Shown here one piece after another: positions 9,225 through 17,357 of a DNA stretch of 64,000 nt. Made by a program: the position numbers and the translations under genes. The notes beneath the pieces were generated by a model that ran no database searches, had not been told where the DNA came from, and saw only the letters and a list, made by a program, of their open reading frames with translations. The DNA is from G965232465 sp965232465 (GTDB lineage: Bacteria > Pseudomonadota > Alphaproteobacteria > JAQWUY01), in NCBI GenBank assembly GCA_965232465.1, contig OZ246977.1, positions 2,294,001-2,358,000 on the forward strand, in the 5' to 3' direction. How positions within the stretch are numbered: the first letter of the stretch is position 1; every line of letters starts with the position of its first letter.

Positions 9225-10337
9225 ATGATAATAGGCGTTCCAAAAGAAATTAAAAACCATGAATACCGTATAGGCTTGACCCCATCGGGTGTATTTGAGT
9301 TGGTAAAAAATGGGCATACAGTATTGGTGCAACAAGATGCTGGGGTGGGCGTTGGCTATGCGGATACGGATTATACGAACGCAGGGGCGGAAATAATTGC
9401 TACCGCCAAAGATATTTTTGCCCGTGCGGATATGATTGTTAAGGTCAAAGAGCCGCAATTAAATGAATGTGCCATGTTACGCCCAGAACAGGTATTATTT
9501 ACATACTTACACTTGGCACCAGACCCGGACCAAACCAAAGGACTTATCGACAGCGGCTGCATTGCCATAGCATACGAAACTGTAACCGATACAGATGGAC
9601 GGTTGCCATTGCTGGCCCCTATGTCAGAAGTGGCGGGGCGAATGGCAATCCAAGCAGGTATGCACAGCCTTGAAAAAGCCCAAGGGGGGCGTGGCGTTCT
9701 GTTGGCGGGTGTACCCGGGGTGGCACCGGCAAAAGTTGCCATTATTGGTGGGGGTTTTGTTGGTGAAAATGCCGCCCGTGTGGCGATGGGTGTAGGGGCG
9801 GATGTAACCGTTCTTGACCGCAACTTACCACGCCTAAAACAATTGGATAATTTATATGGTCCACAATTAAAAACCTTATATTCAAATCACAAAACCATTG
9901 CCGAAGCTGTTGCAAATTCCGATGTGGTCATCGGGGCGGTGCTTATCCCAGGTGCGGCGGCACCCAAATTGGTCAGCCGTGACATGTTAAAAACCATGCA
10001 TATGGGGGCGGTACTTGTGGATGTTGCCATTGATCAGGGCGGATGTTTTGAAACTTCGAAACCCACTACACATGAAAACCCCACCTATGTTGTTGATGGG
10101 GTGGTGCATTATTGTGTGGCAAATATGCCGGGGGGGGTGGCAAAAACTTCCACCGATGCCCTTACCAACGCAACATTGCCATTTGTAATAAAATTGGCAA
10201 ATGAGGGTTGGCAACGGGCATGTACAGATGATATACATTTACGCAATGGCTTAAATGTTATCAAGGGGCATATTACCTGTGCGGAAGTTGCCGATGCATT
10301 GGGATACACATATACCAACCCCAACGATTTGATGTAA
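9225..10337 (+). CDS. ald: Alanine dehydrogenase
   Basis: A 370-residue NAD-dependent L-alanine dehydrogenase, interconverting L-alanine and pyruvate plus ammonia. The N-terminus MIIGVPKEIKNHEYRIGLTP contains the conserved Arg and the family opening. The Lys of IVKVKEPQ and the catalytic His in LHLAPD (about 95) are present, and the Rossmann fold shows as VAIIGGGFVGENAARVA (about 168-184). The length is exactly that of the family. A strong AGGAG precedes the ATG. It is divergently paired with an Lrp-type regulator and followed by a clear intrinsic terminator, so it forms a single-gene unit probably induced by alanine. Confidence 0.96.
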   Translation: MIIGVPKEIKNHEYRIGLTPSGVFELVKNGHTVLVQQDAGVGVGYADTDYTNAGAEIIATAKDIFARADMIVKVKEPQLNECAMLRPEQVLFTYLHLAPDPDQTKGLIDSGCIAIAYETVTDTDGRLPLLAPMSEVAGRMAIQAGMHSLEKAQGGRGVLLAGVPGVAPAKVAIIGGGFVGENAARVAMGVGADVTVLDRNLPRLKQLDNLYGPQLKTLYSNHKTIAEAVANSDVVIGAVLIPGAAAPKLVSRDMLKTMHMGAVLVDVAIDQGGCFETSKPTTHENPTYVVDGVVHYCVANMPGGVAKTSTDALTNATLPFVIKLANEGWQRACTDDIHLRNGLNVIKGHITCAEVADALGYTYTNPNDLM

Positions 10338-10400
10338 GTTTTCAAAAATTTCTTTGTTTTGTTGTAATGTTATAACAGAATACTTCTTTCAATAGACTGT

Positions 10401-10427
10401 CCCGCCTGAAATGGCGGGATTTTTTTG
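10401..10427 (+). terminator. Rho-independent terminator after ald
   Basis: A 6-bp GC stem CCCGCC (10401-10406) / GGCGGG (10413-10418) with a 6-nt loop TGAAAT is followed by A and a run of seven T. It sits 63 bp after the ald stop codon. Confidence 0.9.
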
Positions 10428-10498
10428 TACCTTTTTATGTATTTTTCGTGTATACATTATGCATATGTAAATCATGATTAGGACAAGGAGTATATCAC

Positions 10499-11053
10499 AT
10501 GACCATAATGCCAGATCATTGGATTGTGAAACAAGCCACAGAAAATAAAATGATTGACCCCTTTATCGGCAAACAAAAACGGCAGGGCATGATTTCTTAT
10601 GGGGTATCTTCATATGGATACGATGCCCGTTGTGCCCCCGAATTTAAGGTATTTACTAATGTAAATAATGCCATTGTTGACCCAAAAAACTTTTCTGCGG
10701 AGTGTTTTGTGGAAGTCAATGACAATACCTGTATTATCCCGCCCAATTCATTTGCATTGGCACGCACGGTGGAATATTTCCGTATTCCTCAGGATATTTT
10801 GGTAATATGCCTTGGTAAATCGACTTATGCCCGTTGTGGAATTATTGTCAATGTAACCCCATTGGAACCGGGATGGGAAGGACATGTAACATTGGAATTT
10901 TCCAACACAACCCCCCTACCCGCAAAAATTTATGCCAATGAAGGGATATGCCAGTTTTTATTCCTAAAAGGCGACAGCCCCTGTAAAGTAGCATACAACG
11001 ACCGCAATGGAAAATACATGGGACAAACGGGGGTGACCTTGCCAAAACTATAA
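10499..11053 (+). CDS. dcd: dCTP deaminase
   Basis: A 184-residue dCTP deaminase, forming dUTP and ammonia for the dTMP pathway. The family residues SSYGYDAR (about 37-44) and the catalytic-glutamate strand HVTLEFSNTTPLP (about 125-137) are visible, as is the C-terminal YMGQTGVTLPKL. The length matches the alphaproteobacterial type (about 184). AAGGAG stands 8 nt before the ATG at 10499; a second ATG three codons later is a less likely start. It is followed by murA after 41 bp and is probably co-transcribed with it. Confidence 0.95.
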   Translation: MTIMPDHWIVKQATENKMIDPFIGKQKRQGMISYGVSSYGYDARCAPEFKVFTNVNNAIVDPKNFSAECFVEVNDNTCIIPPNSFALARTVEYFRIPQDILVICLGKSTYARCGIIVNVTPLEPGWEGHVTLEFSNTTPLPAKIYANEGICQFLFLKGDSPCKVAYNDRNGKYMGQTGVTLPKL

Positions 11054-11094
11054 AACCAAGACTATAGAATAGGGTATAAACGGAGTATAAGGGT

Positions 11095-12363
11095 ATGGAT
11101 AAAATACAAATTAATGGGGGCAACCCTTTGGTGGGGGTCATTCCCATATCAGGGGCAAAAAATTCTGCCTTAAAATTGATGGTAACCTCATTATTAACGA
11201 CCGATCCGGTGGTATTGCATAACATGCCCGATTTGGTGGATATTACCACCTTGGGCAAAGTTTTAAATGGACATGGGACAAACATTCAAAAAACCAATAT
11301 AGCCGATTATGGATACACCATGCACTTACACACGCCGTGTATTACTTCGCCCACCGCCCCCTATGATTTGGTACGCACTATGCGGGCATCGGTGTTGGTA
11401 TTGGGGGCATTGCTGGGGCGATATGGGCATGCCAAAGTGTCCTTGCCGGGGGGATGTGCCATTGGAACCCGCCCCGTCGATTTACACATTAAAGTTATGG
11501 AAAGGTTGGGGGCAAGCATTGACATTATCAACGGATATATTGTGGCAACCACCCAAAATGGATTGATCGGGGGGGATTATGAATTTCCCTTTGTCAGTGT
11601 CGGGGCAACGGAAAACGCATTACTGGCATCAGTTTTGGCAAAGGGTATCAGCACCTTTACCCGATGTGCCAAAGAACCGGAAATTATCGATTTAGCAACC
11701 TGCTTAAACAGTATGGGGGCAAAAATTTCTGGGGCGGGTACGAATGTTATCACCGTCGAAGGCGTGCCCTCCTTACATGGTACCACCCACACAGTATTAG
11801 CGGACCGTATCGAAGCGGGTAGTTTTGCTTGTTTGGCGGGGGTTATAGGGGCAAAAATTACCCTGCAAAATATCAATGCAGATATTTTACAGACCCCCAT
11901 AAACGCCCTACACAATATTGGCATTAGCGTAACTAAGGGGGAAAATAGCCTGACTTTTGTCGGCAATGATATATTGGGATATGACATCACAACCGATGTA
12001 TATCCGGCATTTCCCACGGACTTACAAGCCCAATTTATGGCCATGTTAACCATCGCCAAAGGTACCAGCATTATTAAAGAAACGGTTTTTGAAAACCGTT
12101 TTATGCATGTCAATGAGCTGATGCGATTGGGGGCGAATATTACCCTCAGTGGGAATACAGCAACGGTTACAGGGGTGGAAAAATTGCAGGGTGCCCAAGT
12201 CATGGCAACGGATTTGCGGGCATCGATGAGCTTGGTTATTGCCGGACTTGTTGCCAAAGGCACCACGGTGATTAACCGTATTTATCATCTGGACAGGGGA
12301 TATACAGCACTGGAACAAAAATTATTTGCCATTGGGGCGGATATACAGCGGATACATGCATGA
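11095..12363 (+). CDS. murA: UDP-N-acetylglucosamine 1-carboxyvinyltransferase
   Basis: A 422-residue MurA, the first committed enzyme of peptidoglycan precursor synthesis (PEP transfer to UDP-GlcNAc). The N-terminal GAKNSALK carries the conserved Lys-Asn pair. The catalytic cysteine sits in the flexible loop GGCAIGTRPVD (about residue 119), so fosfomycin sensitivity would be expected. The later motifs YPAFPTDLQAQFMA and FENRFMHVNELMRLGA are intact. The gene overlaps the next one by 8 bp, an arrangement that supports translational coupling. Confidence 0.96.
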   Translation: MDKIQINGGNPLVGVIPISGAKNSALKLMVTSLLTTDPVVLHNMPDLVDITTLGKVLNGHGTNIQKTNIADYGYTMHLHTPCITSPTAPYDLVRTMRASVLVLGALLGRYGHAKVSLPGGCAIGTRPVDLHIKVMERLGASIDIINGYIVATTQNGLIGGDYEFPFVSVGATENALLASVLAKGISTFTRCAKEPEIIDLATCLNSMGAKISGAGTNVITVEGVPSLHGTTHTVLADRIEAGSFACLAGVIGAKITLQNINADILQTPINALHNIGISVTKGENSLTFVGNDILGYDITTDVYPAFPTDLQAQFMAMLTIAKGTSIIKETVFENRFMHVNELMRLGANITLSGNTATVTGVEKLQGAQVMATDLRASMSLVIAGLVAKGTTVINRIYHLDRGYTALEQKLFAIGADIQRIHA

Positions 12364-12823
12364 TAATATGGACGATGTATGCACTGTAAAGCCTATTTTT
12401 CTGTGGGCGGATATGGTCGAAGACTTGCCATTGTTGGCGGGGTTGGTACAAGACGCTATGTTTCCCATGATGGATACGGAGTTTCGAAAATCAGAACAGA
12501 TTTTCGTTATGATAATTAATCGTTTTGTATGGGAATGGGACATCCCCCCATATTACCGCACCCATACAATTTTACATTTTAGCCAAGTCATCAGCGTTGA
12601 ATCCCAACATATGCATCGACCAGATGCACGGATATATACCATATTGTCCATCATTCCAGTACCCGCCGCAGATAATACCATATGGCTGTATATCAGTTTA
12701 GCAGGCGGTGCCACCCTCCGCATACAGGTAAAAAACATAGACATCATCCTTAAAGATGTGGGTAATCCATGGCACACCGCCACCAAACCTACGCACGATT
12801 CGGTGGCTATCAGAGCCATATAA
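12356..12823 (+). CDS. DUF2948 family protein
   Basis: A 155-residue protein of unknown function. The segment LPLLAGLVQDAMFPMMD followed by a stretch containing NRFVWEW matches the alphaproteobacterial DUF2948 family, which is often encoded next to murA, as here. I chose the ATG at 12356, overlapping the murA stop by 8 bp; an ATG at 12368 is an alternative. There are no membrane segments or signal peptide. Conserved linkage to murA hints at a cell-envelope connection, but no function can be assigned. Confidence 0.75.
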   Translation: MHDNMDDVCTVKPIFLWADMVEDLPLLAGLVQDAMFPMMDTEFRKSEQIFVMIINRFVWEWDIPPYYRTHTILHFSQVISVESQHMHRPDARIYTILSIIPVPAADNTIWLYISLAGGATLRIQVKNIDIILKDVGNPWHTATKPTHDSVAIRAI

Positions 12824-12834
12824 TATACTTTATT

Positions 12835-13260
12835 TTATAAAATCCCCAAATCCCGAAACAAGTATACCATATCACTGGGGATGCCATTAGGGTTGGTATG
12901 TTGCAAGTCTTCGGGGGTGTCATTTGGTTTTAAGTACCGCCACCCCTGAAATGGGCGACAGGCATAAGGTACAGTCGGGATGACAGTTTTATCCAGCAAT
13001 ATTTTTGTCCGCACCCGTCCGAAATCATCGATCCATTCGCCAAAGCCGATAACCTTTTGCCGGGCGGACATTTTACCCTTAATAATCCAGTATAAAGATC
13101 CATGTTGTATCAATGCGTCCGCTTGCTTGGGTTTATAAGTGGTATACGCACATACCATATCGGTTCCCTGTGATGCCCGTACCTGCATCCGTTGTCGCAA
13201 GTCTTCAACCGACTCCACCCCTACGCATAATTTCTGTATATGTATTTTATCGGTTGCCAT
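12835..13260 (-). CDS. DUF1489 family protein
   Basis: A 141-residue cytoplasmic protein of unknown function. It carries the family hallmarks IQKLCVGVESVEDL near the N-terminus, GSLYWIIKG in the middle and RPFQGWRYLKPNDTPEDL near the C-terminus. DUF1489 proteins are almost confined to Alphaproteobacteria, so this gene is useful for taxonomy. It converges with the DUF2948 gene; the 11 bp between them leave no room for separate terminators. Confidence 0.85.
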   Translation of the reverse strand: MATDKIHIQKLCVGVESVEDLRQRMQVRASQGTDMVCAYTTYKPKQADALIQHGSLYWIIKGKMSARQKVIGFGEWIDDFGRVRTKILLDKTVIPTVPYACRPFQGWRYLKPNDTPEDLQHTNPNGIPSDMVYLFRDLGIL

Positions 13261-13274
13261 ATTATTACAAAAAT

Positions 13275-13931
13275 CTATTTATGTCTTTTCTTTCTGCTTT
13301 GATGATAAGCTCTATGCCGAGGATTCAATTGATTGGCACGATTATTTTTGTTTTTCTTATAAACAGGGTCTAATGGATTATAGGCTCTGCTACGGTCTCG
13401 GTTAGATTGTTTTCTTCTTTCAGAATCATATTCGTCATCATCGTCATCCCAGTCGTCGTCATCATCGTCATCCCAGTCGTCATCATCATCGTCATCCCAG
13501 TCGTCGTCATCATCGTCATCCCAGTCGTCATCATCATCGTCATCCCAGTCGTCGTCATCATCGTCATCCCAGTCGTCATCATCATCGTCATCCCAGTCGT
13601 CGTCATAGCAAGTATAACGCTTTTCATAACAATCATCACAGAACCAATCATTATCATTATCATATTGACCATCTGTATTTATATCACCACAATCATAACA
13701 AGTATAATAACGCTTTTCATAACAATCATCACAGAACCAATCATTATCATTATCATATTGACCATCTGTATTTATATCACCACAATCATAGCAAGTATAA
13801 TAACGCTTTTCATAACAATCATCACAGAACCAATCATCATCATTATCATATTGACCATCTGTATCTATACCGCCACAATCATAGCAAGTATAACGCTCTT
13901 TGTAATCGTCATCATTATCATATTTTTTCAT
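13275..13931 (-). CDS. Asp-rich protein with tandem CxxC zinc-ribbon-like repeats
   Basis: A 218-residue protein that I do not recognise as a family member. After MKKYDNDDDYKER come three near-identical ~31-residue units, each starting YTCYDCG and ending FCDDCYEKR, with the pattern CxxC-x16-CxxC that could bind zinc. A fourth unit breaks off after YTC and is replaced by seven 8-residue Asp7-Trp repeats. The last ~50 residues are strongly basic (RRK, KKNK, SRKKRHK). The acidic middle and basic tail could interact with each other or with nucleic acid or metal ions. There is no signal peptide. AGAGAGGAA precedes the ATG, supporting translation. Both repeat types are tandem at DNA level, so length variants between strains are likely. 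Confidence 0.6.
   Translation of the reverse strand: MKKYDNDDDYKERYTCYDCGGIDTDGQYDNDDDWFCDDCYEKRYYTCYDCGDINTDGQYDNDNDWFCDDCYEKRYYTCYDCGDINTDGQYDNDNDWFCDDCYEKRYTCYDDDWDDDDDDDWDDDDDDDWDDDDDDDWDDDDDDDWDDDDDDDWDDDDDDDWDDDDDEYDSERRKQSNRDRSRAYNPLDPVYKKNKNNRANQLNPRHRAYHQSRKKRHK
13427..13616 (-). repeat. 24-bp tandem repeat (Asp7-Trp units)
   Basis: About seven copies of a 24-bp unit; the Trp codons recur every 24 bp from 13593-13595 down to 13449-13451. Successive copies alternate between GTCGTC and GTCATC at one site, giving a 48-bp higher-order period that indicates duplication of two-unit blocks. Copy-number change would stay in frame. Confidence 0.9.
13617..13892 (-). repeat. 93-bp tandem repeat (zinc-ribbon-like units)
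   Basis: Three head-to-tail copies of a 93-bp unit, at 13892-13800, 13799-13707 and 13706-13617 (the last is one codon short). They differ at only a few bases, so the duplication is recent. Each encodes one CxxC...CxxC module. Confidence 0.9.
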
Positions 13932-14220
13932 CGTCTTTATTCCTCTCTTAAATACTTTTGCTGTACAGGTGCTGTCTTAATTTAATGGACAACAACACCT
14001 AAATTATAGGCTTTTTTCAAAAATTATGATACTGTTAAATTATAAAAAATAAGAGGCTCTGGAGCCAAACAAAAAAATACTAACATTTAATATGGTTTTA
14101 TATAAAAAATCACAGGTAGTATACAGAAGGCATATTTTGTAATTTTTTTGCTTGTCTGTTGGGGGCATTTTATTTATATTACAAAGAATTAGTACTTTTA
14201 CATATAATAAGGGGATACGC

Positions 14221-14877
14221 ATGAAATTTTTCTTAGACACCGCTGATATTACAGAAATTAAAAAACTAGATTCGACCGGTTTCATCGATGGGGTTACAAC
14301 CAACCCATCAATTATCGCCAAATCCGGGCAAGATTTTTTAAAAGCCATTGCGGAAATTGCGGAAATTATGGGTAATCGTTCCGTATCTGCGGAATGTATA
14401 TCGTTACAATATGATACCATGTTAGCAGAGGCAAGAAAGCTGTCCGCTATTGCCAAGAATATCACTATTAAGGTCCCCCTAACCGTCGATGGGCTTAGGG
14501 TTTGTAAAACATTAACCGATGATAATATACCCGTAAATGTAACCCTGTGTTTTTCCCCGCACCAAGCATTATTAGCGGCAAAAGCAGGGGCAACATACAT
14601 TTCCCCATTTGTCGGTCGGCATGACGATTGGGGGCGTGAAGGCATGTCGTTAATCGAAGAAATTGCCACCATATATGATAATTATGATTTTGATACGCAA
14701 ATCCTTGTGGCATCCGCCCGCCATCAACAACACATTTTGGATTCGGCATTAATTGGGGCGGATGTGATTACCGTCCCCCCAAAACTGATGTGGCAAATGT
14801 ATAAACATCCATACACAGACATCGGTATTGACGCATTTGTCAAAGATTGGCAAAATACAGGGCAAAGTATTTTATAA
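14221..14877 (+). CDS. tal: Transaldolase (small FSA/TalC-type)
   Basis: A 218-residue single-domain TIM-barrel transaldolase of the short subfamily, used in the non-oxidative pentose phosphate pathway; some members are fructose-6-phosphate aldolases. The Schiff-base lysine lies in NITIKVPLT (about residue 85). FFLDTADITEI at the N-terminus and DGVTTNPSII are typical. The start at 14221 has AAGGGGA at good distance; 23 upstream in-frame codons are not family-like. xerC starts 3 bp after the stop, so the two are probably co-transcribed. Sequence alone does not separate transaldolase from aldolase activity. Confidence 0.92.
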   Translation: MKFFLDTADITEIKKLDSTGFIDGVTTNPSIIAKSGQDFLKAIAEIAEIMGNRSVSAECISLQYDTMLAEARKLSAIAKNITIKVPLTVDGLRVCKTLTDDNIPVNVTLCFSPHQALLAAKAGATYISPFVGRHDDWGREGMSLIEEIATIYDNYDFDTQILVASARHQQHILDSALIGADVITVPPKLMWQMYKHPYTDIGIDAFVKDWQNTGQSIL

Positions 14878-14880
14878 AAT

Positions 14881-15852
14881 GTGTATACGGACGCTATGAA
14901 TAATAATGTGATAACCGTTGGGCTACAAAAAATATATGAATCATGGCGGGATTATCTGTCGTATAACAAGGGATATTCCCCCCATACGGTACAGGCGTAT
15001 GCGGATGATGTTATGGCGTATTTTATCTTTACACATACGCAAACTAACCGCCCTGTTCGTGTGGACGATATGCATAAAATTTCCCATACGCATATGCGAA
15101 CATGGATGGCACAGATGGATAAAAATGCCTATGCCCGTGCCACCATTAACCGCCATGTATCGAGCTTAAAAAATCTGTGCCATTGGCTACAAATATATCA
15201 TGATGTGCCCAATGGGGCGGTTTTTTCCTTGTCATTACCCAGAGTTCATAACACACTTCCACGGGCGGTTACCTCCCAAGATGTGTTTGATATATTTGCC
15301 ACCATTCGGCATTTTGTCGCTATTTCAAAAAATGAAAATTGGGTCGGTATACGTGATGTGGCGATTTTTTCCCTATTATATGGGGGGGGATTGCGGATTG
15401 CCGAAGGGTTAGGTATCACCCTGGGCAATTGGCATCGTATCCAAGACGATATGTTAACAATCACCGGCAAAGGTAACATCGAGCGGCACATATATATATT
15501 GCCCAATGTGCAACACGTAGTAAATCAATACTTATCCCTGTGTCCCCATACTATCGATTCAAAAGATACGCTGTTTCGGGGGGTACGGGGGGGAGCGTTA
15601 AATGCAGGTGTGGTACAACGCAGTTTACGCAACGCCCGTAAATCGTTGTTCTTACCCGATACCTTAACCCCACATGCCCTACGCCATTCGTTTGCCACCA
15701 GTTTATTGGTATCAGGGGGGGATTTGCGTACCATCCAACAAGCATTGGGACATAAAAGCTTGTCCAGCACCCAACGCTATACAGCGGTGGATGCAAATTA
15801 TTTAATGAATGAATACAAAAAATCACACCCAAAAATGAATAAAAAAAGGTAA
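14881..15852 (+). CDS. xerC: Tyrosine recombinase XerC
   Basis: A tyrosine recombinase of up to 323 residues, with an N-terminal SAM-like core-binding domain (about 15-105) and a C-terminal catalytic domain. All catalytic residues are visible: Arg in GGLRIAEGL, Lys in TGKGNIERH, His-x-x-Arg in HALRHSFA, His in LGHKSLSST and the nucleophile Tyr in TQRYTAV. XerC with XerD resolves chromosome dimers at dif. The GTG at 14881 and the ATG at 14896 are both possible starts; neither has a good Shine-Dalgarno. The complete set and chromosomal context favour housekeeping XerC over a phage integrase. Confidence 0.9.
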   Translation: MYTDAMNNNVITVGLQKIYESWRDYLSYNKGYSPHTVQAYADDVMAYFIFTHTQTNRPVRVDDMHKISHTHMRTWMAQMDKNAYARATINRHVSSLKNLCHWLQIYHDVPNGAVFSLSLPRVHNTLPRAVTSQDVFDIFATIRHFVAISKNENWVGIRDVAIFSLLYGGGLRIAEGLGITLGNWHRIQDDMLTITGKGNIERHIYILPNVQHVVNQYLSLCPHTIDSKDTLFRGVRGGALNAGVVQRSLRNARKSLFLPDTLTPHALRHSFATSLLVSGGDLRTIQQALGHKSLSSTQRYTAVDANYLMNEYKKSHPKMNKKR

Positions 15853-15857
15853 CAAAA

Positions 15858-15880
15858 ACACCGATTAAGGTGTCTTTTTT
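15858..15880. terminator. Bidirectional terminator between xerC and rplQ
   Basis: The stem ACACC (15858-15862) / GGTGT (15869-15873) with a 6-nt loop is followed by CTTTTTT on the plus strand; on the minus strand the same stem is followed by TTTTTGTT. It lies between two converging genes and can serve both. Confidence 0.75.
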
Positions 15881-15898
15881 AATCTATACCGCTTGGAT

Positions 15899-16333
15899 TT
15901 ATTCCGCTTCGGTTTCTGTATTTTTTTCCGAAGAGTGTTCAGCAATGGGTCCACTGTCTTGACCTTTGGCATGCACATCTCGATCGACCAATTCGATGAC
16001 CGCAATCGGTGCCATATCGCCTTTGCGGAAACCGACTTTTAGCACACGGCTATATCCCCCGGGGCGGTGTTGGTAACGATCCGCCAAAGTATCAAACAAT
16101 TTTGCCACCATGGCATCATCCCGTAATTGTGCAAATGCTTGACGACGATGTGCCAAAGTCCCTTTTTTGCCCAAGGTGATTAACTTGTCGATAACAGATT
16201 TTAATTCCTTAGCTTTTGGCAAGGTTGTAATAATTTGTTCATGTTTAATCAGGGCGTTGGCTAAGTTCATAAATAACGCTTTGCGATGGGATGCCGTACG
16301 ATTTAATTTACGGCGTTTTATATTATGACGCAT
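15899..16333 (-). CDS. rplQ: 50S ribosomal protein L17
   Basis: A 144-residue L17 with the universal opening MRHNIKRRKLNRTASHRKA, the conserved YSRVLKVGFRKGDMAPIAVIELVDR region and a short acidic alphaproteobacterial-like tail. L17 sits near the peptide exit tunnel. AAGGAA precedes the ATG. In most bacteria rplQ follows rpoA; here the upstream DNA has no rpoA but a ~260-bp spacer and a divergent ankyrin gene, and rplQ has its own consensus-like promoter. Confidence 0.97.
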   Translation of the reverse strand: MRHNIKRRKLNRTASHRKALFMNLANALIKHEQIITTLPKAKELKSVIDKLITLGKKGTLAHRRQAFAQLRDDAMVAKLFDTLADRYQHRPGGYSRVLKVGFRKGDMAPIAVIELVDRDVHAKGQDSGPIAEHSSEKNTETEAE

Positions 16334-16448
16334 GGTAAAGTTCCTTCTTGTTAAAGTTTATCTCTAAAAATACCTGTACCGCTCAGACACAAAACACCTT
16401 GGTGCAAAATACAGGCGGGATTTTCAACAGCAATCCGCTGTAGGGGGG

Positions 16449-16476
16449 ATTATAATTTTTTTTATACAAGAGTCAA
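16449..16476 (-). promoter_or_regulatory. Sigma-70 promoter of rplQ
   Basis: On the minus strand, -35 TTGACT (16476-16471) and -10 TATAAT (16454-16449) are separated by 16 bp. Transcription would begin near 16442, leaving a leader of about 108 nt before the L17 start codon. That leader could hold an autoregulatory structure, but I could not establish one by eye. Confidence 0.75.
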
Positions 16477-16546
16477 GCACTAAATAATACATAAATGTCA
16501 GCGTATCTTTATTAAACATAGCATGATGTGTATTTATGCTATATTA

Positions 16547-16567
16547 TAAATTACATAATGTAATTTA
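16547..16567. promoter_or_regulatory. 21-bp palindrome upstream of the small ankyrin gene
   Basis: TAAATTACAT (16547-16556) and ATGTAATTTA (16558-16567) are perfect inverted arms around one A, next to AT-rich -10-like sequence and 28 bp before the ATG at 16596. It is a candidate operator for the ankyrin gene. No regulator is encoded nearby that can be tied to it. Confidence 0.45.
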
Positions 16568-16595
16568 AAATCAAATATCATATAAAAGGCTTGCC

Positions 16596-17135
16596 ATGTT
16601 TAAAAAGATTTTTGTTGTATTGTTTATACTGTTTGCCGTTAAGGCGTACGCTGGGGCGGACGATTTATTAAAGCTGGACTATACCACTGCAACAGTGCAA
16701 GATGTATACATAGCGTTGGATAATGGGGCATGTGTGAATATAACAGATAACACATATGGTTTCACCCCCTTAATGGCTGCAATGTATGAAAATAACCCCC
16801 ATGTGATCAAGGTGCTAATAGGTGCTGGGGCGGATGTGAATGTGCAAGATACAGATGGTTGGACTCCCCTAATACTGGCAGTGATTAAAAATAACCTCGA
16901 TATGGTCAAGGTACTAATAAACGCTGGGGCGGATGTGAATACAAAAAGTAAAATCGGTTATACAGCTTTAATGTGGGCAACAGATCACAATACCCCCCAT
17001 GTGGTCAAGGTACTGATAAACGCTGGGGCGGATGTGAATGTACGGGATACAGGCGGTTGGACCGCCTTAATAATTGCACAAAATAAAGGCTATACAGATA
17101 TAGTCAATCTGTTAAAAGCCGTTGGGGCGAAGTGA
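16596..17135 (+). CDS. Secreted ankyrin-repeat protein
   Basis: A 179-residue protein with a clear signal peptide (MFKKIFVVLFILFAVKAYAG, cleavage probably after AYA or nearby) and four consecutive ankyrin repeats (for example YGFTPLMAAMYENN, DGWTPLILAVIKNN), filling almost the entire mature part. No other domain is present. Ankyrin modules bind proteins; an exported one probably acts in the periplasm or outside the cell. It resembles the repeat part of the large ankyrin protein at the right end of the window. AAAAGGC before the ATG is a possible ribosome-binding site. Confidence 0.88.
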   Translation: MFKKIFVVLFILFAVKAYAGADDLLKLDYTTATVQDVYIALDNGACVNITDNTYGFTPLMAAMYENNPHVIKVLIGAGADVNVQDTDGWTPLILAVIKNNLDMVKVLINAGADVNTKSKIGYTALMWATDHNTPHVVKVLINAGADVNVRDTGGWTALIIAQNKGYTDIVNLLKAVGAK

Positions 17136-17299
17136 TGAAACTATCTACCTTTGTAGAGTTAAGTATATAAGCCTTTTTTATCCAAGATTAAATACATTTA
17201 TATAAAAGTAAGTTTATTTTCATCAAACATACCATCTTTGAATATGACAAAACCATTAGGGTATATCAGAAAGTTTGTGTAAGTAGACTTTATTAACCC

Positions 17300-17335
17300 A
17301 TGTGTTATATTGGGAATATTCCCAATATAACACAT
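17300..17335. promoter_or_regulatory. 36-bp perfect palindrome in the IS256 leader
   Basis: ATGTGTTATATTGGGAAT (17300-17317) is followed directly by its exact reverse complement (17318-17335). It ends 22 bp before the transposase ATG and just ahead of its AAGGAG. In RNA it would form a long hairpin that could hinder translation or transcription entering from outside; as DNA it could be a regulator site. Confidence 0.7.
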
Positions 17336-17357
17336 ACAAAATTAAGGAGACTTACTT

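Noticed and set aside
13427..13892. Regular repeats resembling a CRISPR array
   Set aside because: The units are contiguous without unique spacers and lie inside a protein-coding frame.
13407..13985. A long plus-strand reading frame rich in Ile/Val opposite the Asp-rich gene
   Set aside because: It is the exact antisense of the GAT/TGA-type repeats; it has no ribosome-binding site and its repetitive hydrophobic sequence follows from the repeat composition.
14055..14066. 12-bp palindrome GGCTCTGGAGCC, also found at 22853-22864
   Set aside because: Flanks of the two copies are unrelated, the possible stem is only about 4-5 bp, and two occurrences are not enough to call a repeat family or terminator.
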